A stretch of 64,000 nt of DNA from an uncultured Pseudomonadales bacterium (GCA_937773555.1 CALJVT010000004.1:353998-417997), one strand, 5' to 3'; positions 1 to 9,284 are shown, numbered from the stretch's first letter. Made by a program: numbers and translations. The notes: generated by a model from the letters alone, not told the origin.

Positions 1-1398
1 TATGAAGCGGTGAGTAACAGTATTACCACAGTTACAGACCCGCACACCTCATACCTTTCGCCACGCAAAGTGGAAGACTTTAATATCGACATGAGCTTAT
101 CTTTGGAAGGCATTGGAGCTGTGCTGCAGCGGGATGATGAGTTCACTAAGGTAGTTCGTTTAGTGGCTGGCGGTCCAGCTGATAAAGCTGGCGACTTGCA
201 GGCCTCAGATTACATCGTTGGTGTAGCGCAAGATGGCGAAGCGATGCAGGAAATACTAGGGTGGCGCTTAGATGATGTTGTTGACCAAATAAGAGGGCCA
301 AAAGGCTCACTTATTAATTTGCAGATTATTCCAGGTGGCGACTTACAGCAAACCAAAAAAACGATTCAAATTCGCCGCAACAAAGTTGAGCTAGATGATC
401 AAGCCGCTAAGAAGTCAGTGATTGAGTTACCGACTAAGGAGGGCACCCGCAAATTTGGTATAATTACCTTACCAACTTTTTATATGGACTTTGCTGCTGC
501 AAAGCAAGGTGACCCCAACTATCGTAGCTCTACTCGGGACGTATATGAACTTATCCAAGAGCTAAATGAGGAATCTGTTAGTGGCATTATTGTTGACTTG
601 CGCAACAATGGTGGTGGTTCGTTGCGAGAGGCGAATCAACTCACTGGGCTGTTTATTGAGACCGGCACCACAGTTCAGGTTCGCTATGCCAATGGAGTGA
701 TCGAAAAACAGATAGACCGTAACCCATTTTTGGCCTACACCGGCCCCCTAGTGGTTCTAGTTAATCGCTACAGTGCCTCTGCTTCAGAAATTTTTGCAGC
801 AGCAATGCAAGATTACAAACGGGCTTTAATTGTTGGCAGCCAGACCTATGGTAAAGGCACGGTGCAAACATTTGGTGATCTCACTAGCGGCCAGATCAAG
901 TTCACCCAAGCAAAATTTTATCGAGTTTCTGGAGCGAGTACCCAACACAAAGGTGTGATCCCAGACATCACTTTGCCCAGTTTGAATGACCCAACGAAAG
1001 TCGGTGAAAGCACACAAGACCATGCTCTCCAGTGGGATCAAGTTAAGGCTGTTGATCACAAAACGTACTTTGCATTTGAACGAATTATTCCACAGCTGCA
1101 GGCGCAGCAAGAGCAACGCAACCAACAAAGCCCAGATTGGCAATACACCCTAGCCGTTGTTGAACATCAACGTAATAGACCAGAACAAATTAGCCTTAAC
1201 TTGAGTCAGCGTCAGCAGTACTGGCAAGACCAGCAAAATTGGTATTTGAGCCGTATTAACCAATTACGCCTTGGCCAAAAGTTAGACCCAGTAACGGACG
1301 TTGAAGATCATCAATTTAATTATGATAACGCCCAAAGCGATCCCAGTTTATTAGCAGCGGCTGGAGTCATTGCTGATTGGATTGATATGGTGCGCTAA
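1..1398 (+). CDS. prc: Tail-specific (C-terminal processing) protease Prc, 5' partial
   Basis: This is a periplasmic serine protease of family S41A that degrades proteins from their C-terminus. The frame is open to the first base of the window (Tyr-Glu-Ala before the GTG at 10), so the N-terminus is missing. Numbering from base 10, a DPHTSYLSP motif comes first, then a PDZ domain (about residues 30-105), then the protease core with SASASE and GKGTVQ. The catalytic pair should be Ser257 and Lys282, with the 25-residue spacing of the family. The C-terminal Gln/Asn-rich region matches the DUF3340 tail of Prc. In other gammaproteobacteria Prc matures penicillin-binding protein 3 and cuts peptidoglycan hydrolases. 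It is followed 7 bp later by a convergent gene. Identification is firm; only the length is unknown. Confidence 0.95.
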   Translation, partial: YEAVSNSITTVTDPHTSYLSPRKVEDFNIDMSLSLEGIGAVLQRDDEFTKVVRLVAGGPADKAGDLQASDYIVGVAQDGEAMQEILGWRLDDVVDQIRGPKGSLINLQIIPGGDLQQTKKTIQIRRNKVELDDQAAKKSVIELPTKEGTRKFGIITLPTFYMDFAAAKQGDPNYRSSTRDVYELIQELNEESVSGIIVDLRNNGGGSLREANQLTGLFIETGTTVQVRYANGVIEKQIDRNPFLAYTGPLVVLVNRYSASASEIFAAAMQDYKRALIVGSQTYGKGTVQTFGDLTSGQIKFTQAKFYRVSGASTQHKGVIPDITLPSLNDPTKVGESTQDHALQWDQVKAVDHKTYFAFERIIPQLQAQQEQRNQQSPDWQYTLAVVEHQRNRPEQISLNLSQRQQYWQDQQNWYLSRINQLRLGQKLDPVTDVEDHQFNYDNAQSDPSLLAAAGVIADWIDMVR

Positions 1399-1405
1399 GC
1401 CATGC

Positions 1406-2560
1406 CTAAACTACCTTATCTTGCCGCAACTGGGCAATGCGTTTGGGTGATATGCCTAATTGGGCTAGTACATCGGCTGTGTCTTGGCCAGCCCTTGGCA
1501 CAGAGTTGAGTAACCCTTGGTTATGATCCATTTTTGGTGCTGGTGCGGGCTGGGTGACGCCATCTAGCTTAATAAAATTGTTGCGGGCTCTATGATGTGG
1601 GTGTTGTGTGGCTTCTGTAAAATTAAGTACTGGTGCAAAGCACACGTCAGTTCCTTCCAATTGGCCGCACCAATAGTGTCGAGTTTGACTGGCAAACTTT
1701 TGACTTAAAGCAACCCGTGCCTGGGGCCAACTTTGCTCCTGCCACTGATGTTCAAAACAGCCCGTTTGGGTTAAACCCAAACGGTCCAATAACAGGCCAT
1801 AGAACTTGGGTTCTAAGGCACAGATATTAATGTAATGACCATCTGAACATACATAACTATCATTCCATGGAGCAGCACCATCGGTCCAACTAGTACCTAC
1901 TTGGTCAGCAGAGTGAGATGAATTATGAATCATCCAAAGTAGGCTAGAAGCATAAACACAGCCGTCTGTTATGGCAGCATCTATTACCTGCCCTTTGCCA
2001 GAGCTTTGCGCTTGCCAAAATGCACACATCACGCCCCATAAAAGCATCATGGTGCCACCGCCTACATCTCCGACTAAAGTTAATGGCACTGTAGGCTTTT
2101 GATTAGGCCTTGCGCCAGCGTGCATTGCACCAGTGAGCGCTACAAAATTAGGGTCATGACCCGCCGATTGCGCTAACGGCCCTGTTTGCCCCCAGCCCGT
2201 CAAACGACCATAGATTAGTTTTGGGTTAAGCGCTTCGCAAACCTCTGGTCCCAGCCCTAGCTTCTCCATGACCCCTGGCCTAAAGCCTTCAATCAAAATC
2301 GCCGAGCGGGCAATTAATTCTAGAGCCAGCTCTACTCCCTCAGTTTGTTTGAGGTCTAGTTGGATGGAGCGTTTACCACGATGATAAAAGCCATCAGCAG
2401 TTTTTTCTGGCGCAAAGTTTGCCGCATTGAGGTTCTTTACTTTGCGCCCAACAACAATAACATCTGCACCCATATCAGCAAACATCATGCCTGCCAAAGG
2501 ACATGGTCCAATGCCTTCAAATTCTATTACGGTAACACCTGATAAGGGTTTTTTGTGCAT
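1406..2560 (-). CDS. CaiB/BaiF-family CoA transferase, alpha-methylacyl-CoA racemase type
   Basis: A 384-aa family III CoA-transferase fold protein. The N-terminal GMMFADMGADVI block, Arg94 (EGFRPG), His135 (GHDPNF) and Asp165 (GDVGGG) match the alpha-methylacyl-CoA racemase branch. In that branch a His/Asp pair 30 residues apart inverts the 2-methyl centre of acyl-CoA esters, so branched fatty acids can enter beta-oxidation. The C-terminal GTDVCFAPVLN region is also typical. A GGGAG ribosome site lies about 7 bases before the ATG. It is a single gene, convergent with prc. True CoA transferases of the same superfamily cannot be fully excluded, but the His/Asp spacing favours a racemase. Confidence 0.85.
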   Translation of the reverse strand: MHKKPLSGVTVIEFEGIGPCPLAGMMFADMGADVIVVGRKVKNLNAANFAPEKTADGFYHRGKRSIQLDLKQTEGVELALELIARSAILIEGFRPGVMEKLGLGPEVCEALNPKLIYGRLTGWGQTGPLAQSAGHDPNFVALTGAMHAGARPNQKPTVPLTLVGDVGGGTMMLLWGVMCAFWQAQSSGKGQVIDAAITDGCVYASSLLWMIHNSSHSADQVGTSWTDGAAPWNDSYVCSDGHYINICALEPKFYGLLLDRLGLTQTGCFEHQWQEQSWPQARVALSQKFASQTRHYWCGQLEGTDVCFAPVLNFTEATQHPHHRARNNFIKLDGVTQPAPAPKMDHNQGLLNSVPRAGQDTADVLAQLGISPKRIAQLRQDKVV

Positions 2561-2633
2561 TAGGTACTCCCGCTAAAATTTTAATAATGGGCAATTAGTA
2601 CTGACAAATATGCTACTACACAATTACCATACA

Positions 2634-3632
2634 TTAAATTAATTCCATCATTGGCTCACTGAGTGCCGACAACTGTTCCCTTAATTCTAAAATATGCTCT
2701 CCCCAATAACGCTCAGTGTTAAACCATGGAAAACTATGGGGAAAGGCTGGATCTTCCCAACGTCGGGCCAACCATGCAGCGTAATACAGCATCCGTAAGG
2801 TTCGAAGCGGTTCTATCAACGCCAGTTCTTGAGGCTTAAAGTCATAGAACTCATTGTAACCTTCGACAATTTCAGACAATTGAACCCTCTGACGGTCACG
2901 ATCACCTGACAACAACATCCATATGTCCTGAACAGCCGGAGCCATCCGTGAGTCATCAAAATCAACAATATTAGGAGCATCATCGCGCCACAACAAATTA
3001 CCACCGTGGCAGTCTCCATGAACGCGAATGTAGTTCACACTATCGGTTTGCGAAAAAGCAGTATCTATGCGACTTAATAAGTCTGCTGTTAGGCTGTCAT
3101 ATGCTGCTTTTAAAGACTTAGGTATAAAGTGCTCACTCACAAAAGCCACACTGTCGTGACCAAAGGTTTGAGGGTTTATAGAAGGCCTATGCTGGTAGGG
3201 TTCTACCGCACCAAGGGCGTGTATACGCCCTAATAATCTGCCCATGGTGTAGAGATTATCAAGGTCATCTAATTCGGGTCCATGGCCCCCTTTGCGCTCA
3301 AACAAAGCGAATTGAAAATCTTCATAGTGCAATAAACTTAAACCTTGTGGATTGACCAAAGGTGGCACTACGGGTAACTCATAGTCTGCTAGAGCAATAC
3401 TAAATCTATGCTCCTCTAATATTTGATCTGAAGACCACCGCTTTGGCCGATAGAATTTGGCAATTACAGGCACATCTTGATCTTCAAGGCCAACTTGGTA
3501 GACACGGTTTTCGTAACTATTAAGTGCCGATATTCGCCCATCACACACATAGCCTTGGCTTTCAACTGCATCCATGATGTAGCTAGGGGTTAATATTGAA
3601 AACGGGTGAGTTTCTTGGGTCATAGTAGCCAT
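2634..3632 (-). CDS. srkA: Stress response kinase A (YihE/RdoA)
   Basis: A Ser/Thr protein kinase of the aminoglycoside-phosphotransferase fold, known in enterobacteria to dampen stress-induced death downstream of envelope stress. Visible motifs are LNSYENRVYQ near the N-terminus, AKFYRP (ATP-binding Lys), HGDCHGGN (catalytic loop) and DFDDSRMAP (metal-binding Asp). The C-terminal AAWLARRWEDPAFP is nearly the same as in E. coli. The longest open frame begins at a TTG at 3686, but the ATGs at 3632 or 3623 give about 330 aa, close to the E. coli 328, and remove 18-21 residues with no homologue, so I chose 3632. It is transcribed away from the MBL gene at 3799. Confidence 0.93.
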   Translation of the reverse strand: MATMTQETHPFSILTPSYIMDAVESQGYVCDGRISALNSYENRVYQVGLEDQDVPVIAKFYRPKRWSSDQILEEHRFSIALADYELPVVPPLVNPQGLSLLHYEDFQFALFERKGGHGPELDDLDNLYTMGRLLGRIHALGAVEPYQHRPSINPQTFGHDSVAFVSEHFIPKSLKAAYDSLTADLLSRIDTAFSQTDSVNYIRVHGDCHGGNLLWRDDAPNIVDFDDSRMAPAVQDIWMLLSGDRDRQRVQLSEIVEGYNEFYDFKPQELALIEPLRTLRMLYYAAWLARRWEDPAFPHSFPWFNTERYWGEHILELREQLSALSEPMMELI

Positions 3633-3798
3633 GAGTGAGTCATTCAGTGCCCCAGTATATCCTAAGACTGGGGCGTCTTGATTCAACGTTTAAGTTATAT
3701 TTTTGCAATATCAATAACTGGTAAAAACCTTTGTATAATCTAGGATTAGCTCCGTATAATAGTAAATTTTTCGTGCCCATTAAATAAGGCAAGCGCTA

Positions 3799-4833
3799 AT
3801 GACCTCTACCAATGCTCTGCAGTTCCCAATTAGTGAGGCCCCTCCTATGGGCCAGCCTCTTGCTGTTGCCAAGGGTGTTTATTGGTTACGGATGCCATTG
3901 CCTTTCTCTTTGAATCATATTAATTTGTGGTTATTGGAAGACGATGTTGGCTGGACCATAGTAGATACAGGAATCAACACCTCCGCTTGTAAGGAGTTAT
4001 GGCAGCAAGTGTTTGATAACCACCTTAACAATAAGCCCGTGCATCAACTTGTTGTCACACATTTGCACCCAGACCATGTTGGTTTAGCCGGTTGGATCTG
4101 CGAAACTTGGGGTTTAGAGTTAAACATGTCCCGCACAGACTACATGGCCTGTCGTGTATTGATGTCTGACACAGGCAAGCCAGCACCCAAAGCTGCTATC
4201 AGTTTTTATCAACGAGCTGGCGTCAGTAATGAACAGCTGGCGTCTTACAAAGCCAAGTTCGGTGGTTATGGTAAAGGCATTTACCCCATGCCTGAAAGCT
4301 ATGTGCGCATCCAAGATGGTGAATCGCTCAGCATGGCTGGCCAGAAGTGGAACATTATCGTAGGCCGTGGCCATGCACCAGAACATGTTTGCCTAATGTG
4401 CCCAGCATTAAATGTTTTTATTGCTGGTGACCAATTGCTGCCCTCTATTTCTTCCAATGTTAGCGTGTGGCCTACAGAGCCCCACTCTAACCCGTTAAAA
4501 GATTGGCTTGATTCATGTGCTATGTTGCAACAATGCATCCCCGCTGATGTGCTAGTATTGCCATCTCACGGCCAGGTATTTTTTGGTGCCCATCAACGCT
4601 TGCAAAGACTCATTGATGGCCATGAAAAGTCACTTGTTAAGTTATTAGATGCCTGCCAGCAGCCTCAGCGCAATGTAGATCTGTTTAGCCAATTATTCCG
4701 CCGCCCTATTACTGATGATGTTCTTACCCTGGCTGTCGGTGAAACCCAAGCCCATTTGAATTATTTAGTGAATAAAAATAAACTCCAAGCCAGCACCGAT
4801 AACATGGGTGCTAACTGGTACCAAACCATTTAA
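3799..4833 (+). CDS. MBL-fold metallo-hydrolase
   Basis: A 344-aa metallo-beta-lactamase fold protein. The metal motif is H88-x-H90-x-D92-H93 (THLHPDHVG), followed by the further ligands expected in GRGHAPEH and AGDQLLP. An N-terminal beta segment (GVYWLRMPLPFSLNHIN) and a C-terminal helical part resemble the LACTB2/glyoxalase-II-like hydrolases, so a thioester or nuclease activity is possible; the sequence does not decide. The ATG at 3799 gives the longest frame, and Met17 is an alternative start. It heads a plus-strand run with ybcJ 15 bp downstream, which suggests one transcript. Confidence 0.85.
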   Translation: MTSTNALQFPISEAPPMGQPLAVAKGVYWLRMPLPFSLNHINLWLLEDDVGWTIVDTGINTSACKELWQQVFDNHLNNKPVHQLVVTHLHPDHVGLAGWICETWGLELNMSRTDYMACRVLMSDTGKPAPKAAISFYQRAGVSNEQLASYKAKFGGYGKGIYPMPESYVRIQDGESLSMAGQKWNIIVGRGHAPEHVCLMCPALNVFIAGDQLLPSISSNVSVWPTEPHSNPLKDWLDSCAMLQQCIPADVLVLPSHGQVFFGAHQRLQRLIDGHEKSLVKLLDACQQPQRNVDLFSQLFRRPITDDVLTLAVGETQAHLNYLVNKNKLQASTDNMGANWYQTI

Positions 4834-4847
4834 AAGAAGACTATTTT

Positions 4848-5060
4848 ATGCACATTATTACGATCAATTTTGAACCTGTTGAATTATTCAAGATCTTAAA
4901 GTTTGAGTCTATTGTTGGCAGTGGTGGCGAAGCTAAAAAAAGAATTGGCGAAGGCTTAGTTAAAGTTAACGGTGATGTTGAAACACGTAAGAGCCGTAAA
5001 ATGGTAGCGGGTGACACCATTGAATTTGAAAAACGTCACTATGAATTAAAACTCGCTTAA
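4848..5060 (+). CDS. ybcJ: YbcJ-like small S4-domain RNA-binding protein
   Basis: A 70-aa protein consisting almost only of an S4 RNA-binding fold. The signature GGEAKKRIGEGLVKVNGDVE followed by TRKSRK and GDTIEF is that of YbcJ, a small protein known to bind RNA in E. coli with an undefined role. It lies 14 bp after the MBL hydrolase and its stop is 3 bp from the next ATG, so the three genes are probably co-transcribed. Length equals the family norm. Confidence 0.9.
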   Translation: MHIITINFEPVELFKILKFESIVGSGGEAKKRIGEGLVKVNGDVETRKSRKMVAGDTIEFEKRHYELKLA

Positions 5061-5063
5061 ATA

Positions 5064-6245
5064 ATGGACATTAGTCGTTGGTTTAATCCTGCTCATATCA
5101 GTGCAGGCTTTATTGCGCCCCTAGTCGGCTACACTAGTTCTGCCGCCATCATATTTCAAGCTGCCAATAGTGCAGGTGCCGATGATGCCATGGTAACCAG
5201 TTGGTTTTGGGCCTTGGGTTTAGGTATGGGGTTATCTACGATTGGCTTGTCGTGGTTTTATAAGCAACCTATTCTCACGGCGTGGTCTACGCCAGGGGCC
5301 GCTATCTTGGTCACCAGTTTAGCAGGAGTTCCTTTGGCAGAGGCCACGGGTGCTTTCGTACTATGTTCAATTTTAATCACCTTAGTAGGGCTTTCTGGTT
5401 GGTTTGATCGCCTTATGTCACTCATCCCACAATCTATAGCAGGTGCCATGTTAGCTGGGGTTTTAATCCCCTTCGCCATACACATGATTATGTCGTTAGA
5501 GACTGAATTAGCCTTGGTTTTATCAATGATGGTGGCATTTTTTATTAGCCGTATCATATGGCCAAAACTGGCTGTTATGGTTACTTTGGTCCTAGGTTTT
5601 TTAATAGCAGTAGTGCAAAACCTAATCGTCTGGCAGGATGTTGGCTTACAAATTTCAAGCCCCATTTGGACAACGCCTCAGTGGTCTTTGTCGGCTGCCA
5701 TTGGTGTGGCTATCCCACTGTTCATTGTCACTATGGCTTCGCAAAACGTGCCTGGCATAGTAGTATTGCGCAGCCATGGCTATCACGCACCAGCTGCACC
5801 ACTGATCACTTGGACAGGGATCACTGGCTTTCTTCTAGCACCTTTTGGTGGTTTTGCTTTCAATCTAGCTGCCATTATGGCTGCCATTTGTATGGGCAAA
5901 GAAGTGGATGCAGATCCAAAACAAAGGTATCGGTCTGCGATTTGGGCTGGGTTATTTATTGTAGCAACTGGGGTTTTAGCAGGAAGTTTAACTGGCTTAT
6001 TTAATAGTATGCCGCAAGCCTTGGTAGTTACGATTGCCGGCTTAGCATTATTGGGCACCATAAGCAGTAGTCTTAGCACTGCACTAGCGCACGAAGCAGA
6101 ACGTATTCCAGCCATAATTACTTTGATTACTACCACTTCTGGTGTCGTTATGTGGGGCATAGGTAGCGCATTTTGGGGCTTAATACTCGGCACTATGGCT
6201 TTGTTAATTCAACGCTACCTTTCACCCAAACCTACATATTATTGA
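5064..6245 (+). CDS. benE: BenE-family benzoate/H+ symporter-like inner-membrane transporter
   Basis: A 393-aa, very hydrophobic protein with about 12 membrane segments. The opening (NPAHISAGFIAPLVGYTSSAAIIFQAA), the WSTPGAA motif near residue 75 and the ASQNVPGI and FGGFAFNLAAI motifs are those of the BenE family, which imports benzoate with protons in Pseudomonas and Acinetobacter. No benzoate-degradation genes are nearby, so the substrate here is uncertain. The start overlaps nothing and follows ybcJ by 3 bp. Confidence 0.9.
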   Translation: MDISRWFNPAHISAGFIAPLVGYTSSAAIIFQAANSAGADDAMVTSWFWALGLGMGLSTIGLSWFYKQPILTAWSTPGAAILVTSLAGVPLAEATGAFVLCSILITLVGLSGWFDRLMSLIPQSIAGAMLAGVLIPFAIHMIMSLETELALVLSMMVAFFISRIIWPKLAVMVTLVLGFLIAVVQNLIVWQDVGLQISSPIWTTPQWSLSAAIGVAIPLFIVTMASQNVPGIVVLRSHGYHAPAAPLITWTGITGFLLAPFGGFAFNLAAIMAAICMGKEVDADPKQRYRSAIWAGLFIVATGVLAGSLTGLFNSMPQALVVTIAGLALLGTISSSLSTALAHEAERIPAIITLITTTSGVVMWGIGSAFWGLILGTMALLIQRYLSPKPTYY

Positions 6246-6273
6246 TCTAAAACGTTTATTACTGGGGCTGTCT

Positions 6274-7311
6274 ATGAAAACTGTTTATTCGCCTGAACAC
6301 ATTTTGCGCAATGCTAAAACAGAGCTGACTGGTGGCCAATTAGTCACCCCATTTGAGTGCCCGCAACGCGCAAATTATGTTTTAGATGCCATAAAGTTAG
6401 CGCAGCTTGGTGATGTGGTTATGCCAACGCAGTGGTCTAGACATTGGGTAGACAGCGTTCATGACAAAAATTACCTTACTTTTTTGGATACCGTATGGCA
6501 ACGTTGGGTAAACGCAGGTAATCAGGGTGAGGCTATCCCTAATGTTTGGCCTTCGCGCTCTATGCCTAGCCAACGAATTCCTAGACATATTGAAGGCCAA
6601 TTAGGCTATTACAGCTTAGCTGGGGAGACTAGCATTAGTGAAGGTACCGCAGAAGCAGCATGGGTTTCTGCAAATGTGGCCTTGTCTGCTGCAGAATTAT
6701 TGAATCTTGGTGAACATAGCGCCTTTGCTCTTTGTCGCCCACCAGGGCACCATGCGTCAAATGACCAATTTGGTGGTTACTGTTTCATCAATAATGCGGC
6801 TATAGCAGCTCAAAAACTGCGATATGATGGCGCTCATAAAGTGGCTATTTTGGATGTAGATTTTCATCACGGAAATGGCACCCAAGATATTTTTTATCAA
6901 CGCGATGATGTGTTATTTTGCTCTATTCATGGTGACCCTATGGTCGCTTTTCCTTATTTTTTGGGATTTGCCGATGAAATAGGCGAAGGCCCTGGTAAAG
7001 GCTTCAACCTTAACATTCCCCTTCCACGGGGTACGTCATACTCAATATGGCGCGCAGCACTTTGCAGGGCAATAACCAAAATACTTAGCTATGGTGCAGA
7101 CGCTGTAGTCGTTTCCTTAGGCGTAGATACCTTTGAGAAGGACCCTATCAGTTTTTTCAAACTCAAAAGTAATGACTTTATAGATATGGGTCAAACTATC
7201 GCTGAAATGGGTTTGCCAACCTTGTTTGTTATGGAGGGCGGGTATGCTGTAGAAGAGATTGGCACAAATACTGTCAATGTGCTTAGAGGTTTTGAAAACC
7301 CCACTGGATAG
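6274..7311 (+). CDS. aphA: Acetylpolyamine amidohydrolase (class II histone-deacetylase family)
   Basis: A 345-aa zinc amidohydrolase. It follows the Mycoplana ramosa acetylpolyamine amidohydrolase along its whole length: LRNAKTEL at the start, CRPPGHH (His159/His160, general base pair), DVDFHHGNGT (zinc ligands Asp196 and His198), GVDTF (zinc ligand Asp285), DPISFFKL, and MEGGY (transition-state Tyr324). Numbering is offset by only one from that enzyme. The reaction is deacetylation of acetyl-putrescine, -cadaverine or -spermidine, which frees polyamine for reuse. It has its own short gap after benE and stands before ppnP. No polyamine transporter is adjacent. Confidence 0.92.
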   Translation: MKTVYSPEHILRNAKTELTGGQLVTPFECPQRANYVLDAIKLAQLGDVVMPTQWSRHWVDSVHDKNYLTFLDTVWQRWVNAGNQGEAIPNVWPSRSMPSQRIPRHIEGQLGYYSLAGETSISEGTAEAAWVSANVALSAAELLNLGEHSAFALCRPPGHHASNDQFGGYCFINNAAIAAQKLRYDGAHKVAILDVDFHHGNGTQDIFYQRDDVLFCSIHGDPMVAFPYFLGFADEIGEGPGKGFNLNIPLPRGTSYSIWRAALCRAITKILSYGADAVVVSLGVDTFEKDPISFFKLKSNDFIDMGQTIAEMGLPTLFVMEGGYAVEEIGTNTVNVLRGFENPTG

Positions 7312-7388
7312 TCGTTATTTAGTCTATGATTAAGGCTTTAAATAAGGCAAGATGTGGTTTTTCCATTTTATAATAAGAGATTAATCCA

Positions 7389-7670
7389 ATGCTTTCAGTT
7401 ACTTCTTACTTTGATGATAACGTTAAATCTATCGCTTTCCAAGGCAAAAGCCTAGCGACTACAGTGGGGGTAATGGATATAGGTACATTTACCTTTGGCA
7501 CTAGCCAGTATGAGGTCATGACCATTATCGATGGCGAACTTGAAATTAAGTTACCTGGCACCAGTAGCTGGAATACCTTTACCAACGGTGATCAGTTTGA
7601 AGTAGAAGCCCACAGCAGCTTCGACGTTAAAGTTGTGCGCCAAACCGCTTACCATTGCACATATGAGTAA
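7389..7670 (+). CDS. ppnP: Pyrimidine/purine nucleoside phosphorylase PpnP
   Basis: A 93-aa single-domain cupin (old name DUF1255/YaiE). Motifs FGTSQYEVMTIIDGELEI and VVRQTAYHCTY are diagnostic. PpnP splits several nucleosides with phosphate into base and ribose-1-phosphate, a salvage reaction in the cytoplasm. It has full family length and a separate transcript is likely, with gaps of about 80 bp on both sides. Confidence 0.95.
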   Translation: MLSVTSYFDDNVKSIAFQGKSLATTVGVMDIGTFTFGTSQYEVMTIIDGELEIKLPGTSSWNTFTNGDQFEVEAHSSFDVKVVRQTAYHCTYE

Positions 7671-7751
7671 ACCTGTGCCTAAACTTTGCGATAGCACGCA
7701 TTCAAAATTAAATTAGCATGAACTACATAATATTCATAAGAGTATAAGCCG

Positions 7752-8186
7752 ATGTCTACCATCACCAGTCGCTGCCCTCATTGTCAAAAAAATAACCGCT
7801 TGGCTGCAGAAAGAGTTAAAGACAACCCTTCTTGTGGTGCTTGTAAAGACGCTTTATTTTCTGGCAAACCCGTGGTTGGCACCAGCGCTAATTTCAACGC
7901 AATTATTCAAGGAGACAAGCCAGTTGTGGTTGACTTTTGGGCCCCCTGGTGTGGCCCCTGTGTTAGTTTTGCACCAGTATTTGAACAACTAGCCCAAATT
8001 CAAGCCAATGAACTTCGTTTTGTAAAAGTGGATACTGAAGCTGAGAAAATGTTAGGTTCTCAATTCAACATACGCAGCATTCCTACCTTAATGGTATTTA
8101 AAAATGGTAAGGTCGTAGACCAGCTCAACGGCGCATTGCCCAAGCAACAATTTGAGCAATGGTTAAATGCCGCAGTGAATAAATAA
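7752..8186 (+). CDS. trxC: Thioredoxin 2
   Basis: A 144-aa protein with the extra N-terminal zinc-binding region that separates TrxC from TrxA: Cys8/Cys11 and Cys28/Cys31 in two CxxC pairs. The thioredoxin fold follows with the redox active site WCGPC (Cys67, Cys70) and the cis-proline loop SIPTLM. TrxC is a cytoplasmic disulfide reductase, often under oxidative-stress control. It is followed 41 bp later by a DUF5062 gene. Confidence 0.95.
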   Translation: MSTITSRCPHCQKNNRLAAERVKDNPSCGACKDALFSGKPVVGTSANFNAIIQGDKPVVVDFWAPWCGPCVSFAPVFEQLAQIQANELRFVKVDTEAEKMLGSQFNIRSIPTLMVFKNGKVVDQLNGALPKQQFEQWLNAAVNK

Positions 8187-8227
8187 TACAGACGTTTCAA
8201 CTTTTTCAACCTATTAAAGCGAAGTGG

Positions 8228-8473
8228 ATGATGAAAAAACTTAAGAATGAAAAAGAACTCCTGAAAAAAGCAATCACATTAGGCACAGTTTACGCCAGTA
8301 AGCGCGGTGTTGCGCAGTTTGAAGCCACAGATTCTGCAGCCAATAAGATAGAGTATATTTACCGCCTTTTGGTGCACGATAAACTAATCCAGCCATTGCC
8401 AGCCAACCAGGTCTCACAACCCAGCATGCAACACAAACTCGCTTTATGGGTCGATCGTCAAATCAACCCGTAA
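8228..8473 (+). CDS. DUF5062 family small protein
   Basis: An 81-aa soluble protein with no known role. The pattern KLKNEKELLKKA..., YRLLVHDKLIQPLP and HKLALWVDRQI fits the DUF5062 family found in gammaproteobacteria. It begins with two methionines (8228 or 8231), and a weak AGCGAAG precedes them. It lies between trxC and an enoyl-CoA hydratase gene. The family assignment is from memory of the pattern. Confidence 0.75.
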   Translation: MMKKLKNEKELLKKAITLGTVYASKRGVAQFEATDSAANKIEYIYRLLVHDKLIQPLPANQVSQPSMQHKLALWVDRQINP

Positions 8474-8505
8474 AAGCACCACAAGCAACTCAAGGATTCT
8501 AGATT

Positions 8506-9282
8506 ATGTTCAAAGATCAACAACCCTACGTTATTGTAGAACATCATCATCAATGGCTAGAAATTACGCTCAACCGCCCTGACAGTTTCAACGCTTTGTC
8601 TCAACAAATGATGCACCATCTGCAGATGGCCATTGATCTAGCTAATACACAAGAAGACCTTACCTGTATTATTATTAAGGCCAAAGGCAAAGCTTTTTGC
8701 GCAGGGCATGACATCAAACAAATGCAGGCCACTGCTGAGACAGGTTATTACCAAGCGTTATTTCATCAGTGCAGCCACCTTATGCAATCCATTGTGGCAT
8801 GCCCCATTCCTGTCATTGCTCAAGTACAGGGGATAGCAACTGCAGCTGGTTGCCAATTAGTGGCTAGCTGCGACCTAGCCATTTCATCTGATAGTGCTCG
8901 CTTTGCAGTTTCTGGCATTAACTTAGGCCTGTTCTGCTCTACCCCAGCAGTTGCTCTTAGTCGCAACATTCATCCAAAGCACGCTATGGAAATGTTATTA
9001 ACAGGGGAATTTATCAGTGCAGACAAAGCTCAAACCCTAGGATTAATCAATGGCGTGGTTACAGATGATGAGCTTACAGCTGCCACACGGGAAATGGCCA
9101 GGAAAATAAGTCTAAAAGCCAGAGCAGCAGTCCTTACAGGCAAAGCAATGTTTTACCCTCAGTTAAATATGGCATTAGAACAAGCCTATGTGTTTGCCAG
9201 TGAGCATATGGTAAACAATTTACAGGATGCACAGACGCAACGCGGTCTCAATGGCTTTGTAAACAAAACACCTAAGGGGTAA
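8506..9282 (+). CDS. Enoyl-CoA hydratase/isomerase family protein (ECHDC3-like)
   Basis: A 258-aa crotonase-fold protein. AFCAGHDIKQM forms the first oxyanion-hole strand, and the QGIATAAGCQLVASCDLA helix the second. GVNLGLFCSTP-like text (GINLGLFCSTP) is typical of the ECHDC3 branch, in which the usual catalytic glutamates are not obvious, so true hydratase activity is uncertain. It probably acts on acyl-CoA in the cytoplasm. An AAGGAT ribosome site lies before the ATG. Its stop is 2 bp from the GTG start of the HD gene, so the two are likely co-expressed. Confidence 0.88.
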   Translation: MFKDQQPYVIVEHHHQWLEITLNRPDSFNALSQQMMHHLQMAIDLANTQEDLTCIIIKAKGKAFCAGHDIKQMQATAETGYYQALFHQCSHLMQSIVACPIPVIAQVQGIATAAGCQLVASCDLAISSDSARFAVSGINLGLFCSTPAVALSRNIHPKHAMEMLLTGEFISADKAQTLGLINGVVTDDELTAATREMARKISLKARAAVLTGKAMFYPQLNMALEQAYVFASEHMVNNLQDAQTQRGLNGFVNKTPKG

Positions 9283-9284
9283 CT

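Noticed and set aside
80-90. Thr83 in GyrA as a quinolone-resistance change
   Set aside because: The change refers to the protein encoded at 26,670-29,318; Thr at position 83 is the native residue in Pseudomonas and relatives, so it gives no evidence of acquired resistance.
5258-6193. Long minus-strand frames (135 and 136 aa) opposite benE
   Set aside because: They mirror the hydrophobic benE codons, giving Ala/Thr/Ile-rich text without family features.
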